Notes under the pieces: generated by a model
Seen by the model: the letters and a program-made list of their open reading frames with translations, nothing else
Told to the model about the DNA's origin: nothing
The model's database searches: none
Origin: an alpha proteobacterium SCGC AAA240-E13
GTDB taxonomy: Bacteria; Pseudomonadota; Alphaproteobacteria; Pelagibacterales; Pelagibacteraceae
NCBI GenBank assembly: GCA_000504625.1
Contig: AZHR01000001.1
Span: 48,060-112,059 of the forward strand
Direction: 5' to 3'
Length of the DNA: 64,000 nt
Translations under genes and position numbers: made by a program
Shown here: positions 43,483 through 51,277 of the stretch, one piece after another
Layout: each line of letters begins with the position of its first letter
Position numbering within the stretch: the stretch's first letter is position 1

Positions 43483-44319
43483 ATGAACTCAAAATATAAA
43501 ACTGTTAAATATAAACAAAATAAATCATCCAACATAGAAGATTTGGTATCAATTGAAGAACCTCTTGAAATGGTTGTGCGTTATAAAAAAAAAAACGAAT
43601 GGATTGATAATTCTATTTCAATAACAATGAGAACACCAAAAAATGACGAAGATTTAATTGTTGGTTTATTATTCTGCGAAGGAATAGTCCAAAAAAATTC
43701 AGAAATAGAAAAAGTTGAATTTTTAGGAGATAAAGTTGGAAAATTTGATTTACAAAATAAAATTCGAGTTACTTTAAATAGTGGCGAAAATCTTGACCTT
43801 AAACATCTAAGAAGAAATTTTTTAACAAACTCCAGCTGCGGAGTATGTGGAAAAACATCAATGGACTCTTTAGAAATTATTTGCAAGACAAAGATAAATA
43901 AAGATGTTCCGAAAATTAAAAATTCATTAATAACAGAAATTCCTGATCTTTTAAGACAAAGTCAATCTGAATTTTCAAAAACTGGCGGAATACATGCCAG
44001 TGCATTATTTAACAAAGAGGGCAAACCATTAGTAATCAAAGAAGATGTTGGTCGCCATAATGCTTTGGATAAAGTTATTGGTCACAGTTTTAAAAATTCT
44101 CTATTTGATACAAAAAATCAATTCATAGCTTGTTCGGGACGATTAAGTTTTGAATTAGTTCAAAAAACTCTTATGGCTAACATTGGACTTTTAATGGGAG
44201 TGGGTGCGCCAACAAGTCTAGCAATAGATCTGGCAAAACGTTTTGATATGACATTAATTGGTTTTGTAAAAACTGATAGCTTTAATATATATTGTGGTGA
44301 AAATCGTATTTTAAAATAA
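43483..44319 (+). CDS. fdhD: Formate dehydrogenase accessory sulfurtransferase
   Basis: A 278-aa FdhD protein. The sulfur-relay motif SSCGVCGKTS is near residues 118-127, and EDVGRHNALDKVIG is the other family signature. It transfers sulfur to the Mo-bisMGD centre of formate dehydrogenase. It starts one base after the HPP gene and precedes the structural genes by 7 bases. Confidence 0.95.
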   Translation: MNSKYKTVKYKQNKSSNIEDLVSIEEPLEMVVRYKKKNEWIDNSISITMRTPKNDEDLIVGLLFCEGIVQKNSEIEKVEFLGDKVGKFDLQNKIRVTLNSGENLDLKHLRRNFLTNSSCGVCGKTSMDSLEIICKTKINKDVPKIKNSLITEIPDLLRQSQSEFSKTGGIHASALFNKEGKPLVIKEDVGRHNALDKVIGHSFKNSLFDTKNQFIACSGRLSFELVQKTLMANIGLLMGVGAPTSLAIDLAKRFDMTLIGFVKTDSFNIYCGENRILK

Positions 44320-44326
44320 ATTTATT

Positions 44327-45985
44327 ATGTCAAGAAATATAAGCAAACTTTCAGGAAGAAAAGGTCTTAAAGATAATCTTTTTAAAAGAATGATTAGCAC
44401 CACAAAAAAATCTGATAATGGAAAACAAACTAAACAATTGGCCGAAGAATATCATGTGGGAATGTCAACTATCCATGGAGCTGAGAGTTTTTATGAATTT
44501 TTAAGGCCAGAACATAAAGAAAAGAAAGCCTGGGTATGCAACGGAAGCGCCTGCATGTGTGCTGGCAATCAAGATAAACTTAAAGAAAAATTAGTTAGCA
44601 AGTTAGGTAAAGATAAAGTTGGAGAAATGTTTTGTTTAGGTCATTGTTATGACAATACTTCCTTCCACTACAATGGCCATAATTACTCAGGAAAAGACAT
44701 TGATCAAATTGATGAAATAATTAAAGGTAAAAAAATTAATACAAAAAATATTAATTCAGTAAGTCATGCTACAAAAAGTATATTAATGGACGAAGACTTA
44801 TCTACTATTGAACAATTTAAAGATTTACTGTCACAAATATTAAAAAAAGATAAAAATGAAACTCTTCAAACTATAACTGAATCAAATCTCTGTGGAAGAG
44901 GTGGCGCGGGATTTCCTACTGGCATGAAATGGAATTTTTGTAGTCAACAAAAAGTAGAAAAAAAATATGTCGTTTGCAATGCTGACGAAGGTGATTCCGG
45001 TGCTTTCTCTGACAGATATCTTTTAGAAGACCAGCCATTAAAAGTATTATTTGGAATGGTAGTTTGTGCTTATATTATTGGGAGTGATGAAGGTGTTCTT
45101 TACATTAGAGGTGAATATCCTAAATCTATAGAAATTGTTAATGGTACAATTAGCGAACTAAAAAAATTAAATCTTTTAGGTAAAAATATTCTTGGTACTG
45201 ATTTTTCTTACGACTTATATATTTGCATTGGTCAAGGCGCTTATATATGTGGAGAGGAAACTGCACTAATAGCTTCCATTGAAGGAAGACGGGCTGAAGT
45301 TGATGTTAGACCACCTTTTCCAACAGTAGAAGGGCTTTATAAAAAACCGACTGTAGTAAATAATGTAGAAACTTTAGCAGCTATACCTGGCATATTAAAA
45401 TATGGTGCAAAATCTTTTTCATCTATTGGAAATGTTAAGTCTGCTGGTACAAAACTTGTTTGCTTAGATAGTTTATTTAAAAATCCTGGTGTTTATGAAA
45501 TGGATATGGGAACTCCTATGAAAAAAATCATTTATGATATTGGGGGTGGATTTATTAAACCCGTAAAAGCTTTGCAAGTCGGTGGACCACTTGGTGGCGT
45601 TATTCCAATTAAAGAAGTAGAAAAGTTAAATTTAGACTTTCAAGAATTTACGAAAGCGGGGTTTATGTTGGGACACGGTGGTATTGTAAGCATCCCGGAA
45701 GACTTTAATATGATTAAATATATTCATCATTTATTTAAATTTAGTGCTGAAGAATCTTGTGGAAAATGTTTTCCTGGAAGACTAGGTTCTTATCGAGGTA
45801 AAGAAATGTTTGACCAAGCGGTTAGTAAAACAAACAAAATTCCAATAAAGCTTTTAAACGAATTGCTTATTACCATGCAAAAAGGCAGTTTATGCGCACT
45901 TTGTGGAGCTATTCCACTTCCTATTCAGAACATACTTAAATATTTTACCGAAGAATTTAAAACTGATATAAATCAAGAAGCTTAG
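44327..45985 (+). CDS. fdsB: NAD-dependent formate dehydrogenase beta subunit (FdsG-FdsB fusion)
   Basis: A 552-aa protein. Residues 1-150 are a NuoE/FdsG-like 2Fe-2S thioredoxin fold (CNGSACMCAGN ... CLGHC). Residues about 165-550 are NuoF-like with the FMN/NADH site GRGGAGFPTGMKW, the GEYP region, and the 4Fe-4S motif ESCGKCFPGR plus GSLCALCG. It passes electrons from FdsA to NAD+. The fused 24-kDa and 51-kDa modules explain the absence of a separate fdsG. Confidence 0.92.
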   Translation: MSRNISKLSGRKGLKDNLFKRMISTTKKSDNGKQTKQLAEEYHVGMSTIHGAESFYEFLRPEHKEKKAWVCNGSACMCAGNQDKLKEKLVSKLGKDKVGEMFCLGHCYDNTSFHYNGHNYSGKDIDQIDEIIKGKKINTKNINSVSHATKSILMDEDLSTIEQFKDLLSQILKKDKNETLQTITESNLCGRGGAGFPTGMKWNFCSQQKVEKKYVVCNADEGDSGAFSDRYLLEDQPLKVLFGMVVCAYIIGSDEGVLYIRGEYPKSIEIVNGTISELKKLNLLGKNILGTDFSYDLYICIGQGAYICGEETALIASIEGRRAEVDVRPPFPTVEGLYKKPTVVNNVETLAAIPGILKYGAKSFSSIGNVKSAGTKLVCLDSLFKNPGVYEMDMGTPMKKIIYDIGGGFIKPVKALQVGGPLGGVIPIKEVEKLNLDFQEFTKAGFMLGHGGIVSIPEDFNMIKYIHHLFKFSAEESCGKCFPGRLGSYRGKEMFDQAVSKTNKIPIKLLNELLITMQKGSLCALCGAIPLPIQNILKYFTEEFKTDINQEA

Positions 45986-45992
45986 GGGAATA

Positions 45993-48800
45993 ATGAAAAA
46001 CGGAAAAAACGGATCAAACGGCAAAGATCATAAAATTGCTTATATTGATGGTGCTGCCCATCAAATTAAATCTGGCCATACCTCTGTTTTAAAATTCGTT
46101 AGAGAACACGTTGGAAAAGATAAAATTCCAAGCTTATGTGACGATCCAAATTTAGTCCCTTATGGAGCGTGTAGAGTTTGTTCTGTTGATGTTGCTCTTA
46201 AGAAAGATGGACCAACGAAAACAGTAGCATCTTGTCATACCCCGGTAACTGAAGGTTCATATATTTTAACTAATAATGAAGATTTAACAAAACTAAGAAA
46301 AAATATTGTTGAACTTGTTCTTACTGACCACCCAATGACATGTTCAACTTGCGAAGTTAATAATAATTGTGAATTACAAACTGTAGCTAACGATTTAGGT
46401 ATAAATGAACACCGCTATAATAAACCAAAACAAAATAAAGGAATTCCAAAAGATACTTCGCATGCATATATGCGAATGAATTTAGATAACTGTATTAATT
46501 GTGGACGTTGTGTAAGAGCATGTGATGAAATTCAAGGTTCGTTTGTTTTAACGATGAGTGGAAGAGGTTTCGATTCAAAAATTACAACGGATAATGATTT
46601 GATGTTTGGCGACTCTTCTTGTGTTTCTTGTGGAGCTTGTGCACATACTTGTCCGACGGATGCAATATCAGATGTTTTTGCATCTAAATCAGCTGACTAT
46701 GATGAAAAAGTTAGAACGACCTGTTCTTATTGTGGAGTGGGATGTAATTTAGAAGCATCAGTAAAAGATGGTAAAGTAGTTTCTATTGATACACCAAAAG
46801 AAACAGAGGTAAATGCAGGTCATACTTGTTTAAAAGGCAGATATGCATTTGGTTTTTATGATCATGCAGACAGATTAAGAAATCCTCTAATAAAAAGAAA
46901 TGGAAAATTTGAAAAAGCATCTTGGGATGAAGCTTATGATTATATTAAGAACAAATTAGAAAAAATAATAAAAGAAAATGGTCCTGATGCTATTGCAGGT
47001 ATTTCATCTGCGAGATGTACAAACGAGGAAAATTATGTTTTTCAAAAAATGATTAGAGCTACAATAGGCACAAATAATATTGATTGTTGTGCAAGAATTT
47101 GTCATTCACCAACCGCATGGGGTATGCAACAAACATTTGGAACGGGAGCTGCAACAAATTCAACTGAGGACATTTATTTTGCAGATTTATTCTTAGTAAT
47201 TGGTGCAAATCCTACTAATGCACATCCAGTTACCGGTTCAAAAATTAAGCAACAAGTAATGAAGGGAAAAAAACTTATAGTTTTAGATCCAATAACAACA
47301 GAATTAGCAAGAATGGCGGACTATCATATTAGATTAAAACCTGGAACTAATGTAGCGGTTCTAAATATGATGTTATATTTCATTATAGAATCTAAATTAT
47401 GCAAAGAAGATTTTATTTTAAGCAGAACAGAAGGTTTTGAAAACTTCCTTAAAGGAATTAAGAAATTAGATATCGATCAATTAGCTAAGTCTGCTGGAGT
47501 TGATAAGCAGCAAGTAAAGGAAGCTGCTATAGCTTATGCAACTGCAAAAAATTCAATGGAGTTTCATGGTCTGGGAGTTACTGAACACGAACAAGGTTCA
47601 AAAACGGTAATGTTAATTGCTGACCTTGCAATGATTACAGGAAATATTGGAAGAAGAGGTGTTGGGGTTAATCCATTAAGAGGTCAAAATAATGTTCAGG
47701 GTGCTGCTGACATGGGTTGCCAACCACATCAAGGAGCGGGTTATTTTCCAGTTGCTGATAAAAAAATTCAAGATTTTTATACTGAAAAATATGGAGTTAT
47801 TCATCCAACAAAAGCTGGTTTAAAAATTCCACAAATTTTTGATGCAGCAATAAATAGAGAGGTAAGAGCAGTATGGATTATTGGTGAAGATGTTGTTCAA
47901 ACAGACCCTAATAGTGCTCACGTTGCTAAGGCAATGAATGCATTGGACTTATTAGTGGTTCAAGAAATATTTATGAGTGAAACTGCTAAACATGCAGATG
48001 TAGTTTTGCCTGGAACAACTTTCTTAGAAAAAGATGGAACTTTCACAAACACTGAAAGAAGGGTTCAAAGAGTTAATAAAGCAGCAGAACCTCTTCCAGG
48101 AACAAAACCAGATGGTCTCATAGTCACAGAAATGATGCAAAAACTTGGCTATGATCAAAAATTATATGATGCTGACGAAGTATTAGCTGAAATTGCAGAT
48201 GTAGTTCCTTTTTTCAAAGGCATAACTCGAGAAAGACTTGGAAAATTAGGATTACAATGGCCAGTAAAAGAAGATGGAACAGATACAAAAATTCTGCATG
48301 AAAAAGAATTTAAATTAGGGAAAGGTAGAATTAAGTATTTTGACTGGAAAGAAAGTAGTGAATTAGAGAAAAACAAAAAAGATTTTCCATTAATACTAAC
48401 TACAAGTAGAGTATTACAACACTACAATGCAGCTACGATGACGAAAAGAACTAAAAATATAAAAATTGTGGATGAAGACATTTTATTAATTCATCCACAA
48501 GATGCAAAAAATAGAGAGCTAAACACGGGTGATGTTGCAAGACTTTATTCAGGAAGAGGTGAAGTTTCCTTAAAAGTTGAAGTTACTGAAAAAGTTAAAG
48601 AAGGTATAGTATTCACCACTTTCCATTTCCCAGAACACATGGTCAATATGGTAACTGGTCATGGAAAAGATGAAGAAACAATGTGCGCTGAATATAAAGT
48701 GTCAGCCGTAGAAGTTCAAAAAATATCAAATCAATTTAAAACTAAAGTTTCAACTGAAAAAGCTGTTGAAGTAAGAAAAGAAACCTCGACTATTGTATAG
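45993..48800 (+). CDS. fdsA: NAD-dependent formate dehydrogenase alpha subunit
   Basis: A 935-aa molybdoenzyme. Order: 2Fe-2S domain (YGACRVCSVDV), HC3-type 4Fe-4S (HPMTCSTCEVNNNC), two 4Fe-4S repeats (CINCGRCVRAC, CVSCGACAHTC), MopB cluster (CSYCGVGC near 250), and the catalytic region CCARICHSPTAWG, with the active-site cysteine near 370 in place of selenocysteine. The C-terminal molydopterin dinucleotide-binding domain follows. It oxidises formate to CO2. It lies 7 bases after fdsB. Confidence 0.95.
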   Translation: MKNGKNGSNGKDHKIAYIDGAAHQIKSGHTSVLKFVREHVGKDKIPSLCDDPNLVPYGACRVCSVDVALKKDGPTKTVASCHTPVTEGSYILTNNEDLTKLRKNIVELVLTDHPMTCSTCEVNNNCELQTVANDLGINEHRYNKPKQNKGIPKDTSHAYMRMNLDNCINCGRCVRACDEIQGSFVLTMSGRGFDSKITTDNDLMFGDSSCVSCGACAHTCPTDAISDVFASKSADYDEKVRTTCSYCGVGCNLEASVKDGKVVSIDTPKETEVNAGHTCLKGRYAFGFYDHADRLRNPLIKRNGKFEKASWDEAYDYIKNKLEKIIKENGPDAIAGISSARCTNEENYVFQKMIRATIGTNNIDCCARICHSPTAWGMQQTFGTGAATNSTEDIYFADLFLVIGANPTNAHPVTGSKIKQQVMKGKKLIVLDPITTELARMADYHIRLKPGTNVAVLNMMLYFIIESKLCKEDFILSRTEGFENFLKGIKKLDIDQLAKSAGVDKQQVKEAAIAYATAKNSMEFHGLGVTEHEQGSKTVMLIADLAMITGNIGRRGVGVNPLRGQNNVQGAADMGCQPHQGAGYFPVADKKIQDFYTEKYGVIHPTKAGLKIPQIFDAAINREVRAVWIIGEDVVQTDPNSAHVAKAMNALDLLVVQEIFMSETAKHADVVLPGTTFLEKDGTFTNTERRVQRVNKAAEPLPGTKPDGLIVTEMMQKLGYDQKLYDADEVLAEIADVVPFFKGITRERLGKLGLQWPVKEDGTDTKILHEKEFKLGKGRIKYFDWKESSELEKNKKDFPLILTTSRVLQHYNAATMTKRTKNIKIVDEDILLIHPQDAKNRELNTGDVARLYSGRGEVSLKVEVTEKVKEGIVFTTFHFPEHMVNMVTGHGKDEETMCAEYKVSAVEVQKISNQFKTKVSTEKAVEVRKETSTIV

Positions 48801-48833
48801 GAAGTTTTAAAATTTAAATGGAAACAAAAAAAT

Positions 48834-49175
48834 ATGACCTATATTGTTAATGACAATTGTATCAAATGTAAATTAATGGATTGTGTAGAGGTATGTCCGG
48901 TAGACTGTTTTTATGAAGGTGAAAATATGCTCGCAATCAAACCTGACGAGTGCATTGATTGTGGAGTTTGTGAACCAGAATGTCCCATAGATGCAATCAA
49001 GCCTGATACCGAAGAGGGAGCAAGTAATTGGATTGAACACAATACAAAATACGGCAATCTATGGCCCAATATTACTAAAAAAAGAGCAGAGGATGTACCT
49101 CAAGACCAAAAAAAATGGCGCGGAGTCCCGGATAAGTTTAAACATTTCAGTGAAAAACCAGGAAAAGGAGATTAA
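48834..49175 (+). CDS. fdxA: Seven-iron ferredoxin (FdxA type)
   Basis: A 113-aa ferredoxin with [24 protein letters not shown] and a second cluster [16 protein letters not shown]. The C-terminal extension of about 50 residues ([15 protein letters not shown]) is typical of FdxA. It follows fdsA by 33 bases and may serve the formate dehydrogenase or another oxidoreductase. Confidence 0.92.
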   Translation: MTYIVNDNCIKCKLMDCVEVCPVDCFYEGENMLAIKPDECIDCGVCEPECPIDAIKPDTEEGASNWIEHNTKYGNLWPNITKKRAEDVPQDQKKWRGVPDKFKHFSEKPGKGD

Positions 49176-49192
49176 TAATTAAATAAATAATA

Positions 49193-49288
49193 CTAATCTG
49201 GGGCAATCGTAACTGTAATATTATTATATTCTTTTTTTAGTTCGATCTGACACCCGAGTCTAGAATGTGCTGTTGGTTTAAAAGCATA
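49193..49288 (-). pseudogene. 3' fragment of a [2Fe-2S] ferredoxin gene
   Basis: The minus strand encodes AFKPTAHSRLGCQIELKKEY and continues NNITVTIAPD to a TAG. SRLGCQI is the conserved region of the last cluster cysteine of adrenodoxin-type ferredoxins. A stop codon precedes it and the rest of the gene is missing. Confidence 0.7.
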
Positions 49289-49324
49289 TTATAATTTAAC
49301 TACATGAAAAAGTTCAGTAATTTA

Positions 49325-50428
49325 TTATAATACGTAGGGTTCCTTTCTTTTGTGTTCTGAGAGAACACGATCAACACTAAAACAAGTTAGATCAATACTT
49401 TGGTATGATCCGGTGGTAATTAATTCGGTTAATCCTCTGCCTATTCCAGGAGCTTGCATCAGGCCTCTTCCTGTAAATCCAGTGGCCAAATAAACATTTT
49501 TCATTTTTGGATGCTTTCCAACGATTGCATTATTATCAAGTTTATTAGTATCATAGTAACCTGCCCAACCGCCTGTAAGTTTTAGTTCTTCAAATACAGG
49601 AACCCTTTTTGCTAATGCTGGCCAGACTAGTTCTTCAAAGTCATTCCATTCGGGTTCTAAGTTAAGTGCATTAAATTTTGAATTTGGGGATCCTGCAATA
49701 TATTCTTTACCCTCAGGTCTCCAATAAACACCTGTGGATAAATCTCCAGTTAACGGCATTTCTGGTATATGTTTTGGACACTTTATTCTAAAGACAGTAT
49801 GTTTTTGCGGAGCAACAGGAATATCTGAAAGCAATTCATTAGTCCAACAACCGGCAGCTGACACTATTATTTCTGCCTTAATCTCATCGATATTTTTAAT
49901 TTCTTTTTTTTCAAATATTGCACCTAATTCTATTGCTTTATTTTTTAATGCCGCATGAAACATGTATGGATCAACCCATCCCTCAATCTTGCTATCTGTG
50001 TAAGTGGCAGTTTCTAAGCCTTCGGAACTAATCCACGGAAAAACTTTTGGTAATTCTTCTGCTTTAATATTTTTTGTTTTGGCATCGCACGAACTATGAT
50101 TTTTGAGCGCTTCATATTGTTCGTCTGCTTGATCCTTATCAAATAAAAGAAGATATCCATTTGGCACTACACTTACTGTAGGTTTTCCATTTTTTTTTGT
50201 TTCTAACAGATCTGGTAATTGAAAAATGAATTCTTTTGCAAATTTTCCTAGTAATATGTTTTCTTTTTGAAAAAATTGACGTCTAAATCCTCCTAAAGAC
50301 AACGGAAAAGAAGCTTTCTTGTATGTTGGATCTCGTTCAAAAACTTTAACCTTTCGCCCTGCTTTTGAAAGAAAATAAGCAGTTGAAGCTCCAATTATCC
50401 CGCCACCAACTATTACAACATCATCCAT
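49325..50428 (-). CDS. FAD-dependent oxidoreductase (DAO/sarcosine oxidase-like)
   Basis: About 367 aa of the DAO fold. The FAD-binding DVVIVGGGIIGASTAYFLS is at the N-terminus and LATGFTGRGLMQAPGIGRGLTELI at the C-terminus. FPLSLGGFRRQF resembles FOXRED1/sarcosine-type enzymes. The likely reaction is oxidation of an N-methylated or secondary amine. The start at 50428 places the dinucleotide motif at the N-terminus; a frame from 50458 is also open. Sarcosine or dimethylglycine would fit creatinase, BHMT and glycine cleavage nearby. Confidence 0.82.
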   Translation of the reverse strand: MDDVVIVGGGIIGASTAYFLSKAGRKVKVFERDPTYKKASFPLSLGGFRRQFFQKENILLGKFAKEFIFQLPDLLETKKNGKPTVSVVPNGYLLLFDKDQADEQYEALKNHSSCDAKTKNIKAEELPKVFPWISSEGLETATYTDSKIEGWVDPYMFHAALKNKAIELGAIFEKKEIKNIDEIKAEIIVSAAGCWTNELLSDIPVAPQKHTVFRIKCPKHIPEMPLTGDLSTGVYWRPEGKEYIAGSPNSKFNALNLEPEWNDFEELVWPALAKRVPVFEELKLTGGWAGYYDTNKLDNNAIVGKHPKMKNVYLATGFTGRGLMQAPGIGRGLTELITTGSYQSIDLTCFSVDRVLSEHKRKEPYVL

Positions 50429-50508
50429 GAATCTTTTAAGCTCCGAGAAATATATCATACTACATTTTTTTTGTTAGAATTCTTTTAAAATAGAATTAAA
50501 CTAAATCA

Positions 50509-51264
50509 ATGACAAAAAATATATGGATCACAGGAGCGAGTAGTGGAATTGGCAGAGCTTTGGCTATAAAATTTGCTAATGAAGGCTGGCAAGTTGCCAG
50601 TTCTGCTAGAAGGGAAAATTTACTTCAAGAATTAAATAAAGATAATCCTAATATATTTTCTTTTCCTCTAGATGTAACAGATGGCCATCTATGCAAAAAA
50701 GTTTTTAACAATATAGTCGAGAAGTTTCAAGCAATAGATGTTTGCGTTTTTTGTACAGGAATACACGATCCCCAGTCAGAAAAAAAAATAAGTGAAGAAA
50801 AAATAAGAGAGATTATGGAAGTTAATTTTTTTGGAACTTTAAATTGTATTATGGCAGTTAACAATTACTTTAGAGAAAAACAAAGTGGTCATATTTCAAT
50901 AGTATCATCTGTAGCAGGATATAGAGGATTTCCAGCTGCATCCGGCTATTGTGCTTCAAAAGCAGCACTAACAAGTTTAGCAGAAAGTCTTTATTTTGAT
51001 TTCAAGAGATATAATGTAAGAGTTTCATTGATAAGCCCAGGATTTATTAAAACTCCCATGACAGACAAAAATAAGTTTCCAATGCCTATGATTAAATCGC
51101 CTGAATACGCTGCTGAAAAAATCTTTATTGGTCTAACGAAACAAAATGTATTTGAAATTCATTTTCCTAAAGTTTTTACAATGACAATGAAATTGCTAAA
51201 AATTATACCTAATTGGCTGTATTTTTTTATAGTAGGAAGAGGAATTAAAAAAATTAAGCTTTAA
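50509..51264 (+). CDS. Short-chain dehydrogenase/reductase
   Basis: A 251-aa classical SDR with the NAD(P) motif GASSGIGRAL near residue 8, a CTGIHD region equivalent to NNAG, and the catalytic YCASKAAL near 147. The C-terminus is hydrophobic (LYFFIVGRGIKK), as in some lipid-related SDRs. The substrate is unknown. It converges with gcvP with 13 bases between stops. Confidence 0.9.
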   Translation: MTKNIWITGASSGIGRALAIKFANEGWQVASSARRENLLQELNKDNPNIFSFPLDVTDGHLCKKVFNNIVEKFQAIDVCVFCTGIHDPQSEKKISEEKIREIMEVNFFGTLNCIMAVNNYFREKQSGHISIVSSVAGYRGFPAASGYCASKAALTSLAESLYFDFKRYNVRVSLISPGFIKTPMTDKNKFPMPMIKSPEYAAEKIFIGLTKQNVFEIHFPKVFTMTMKLLKIIPNWLYFFIVGRGIKKIKL

Positions 51265-51277
51265 TATTTATAAAATT

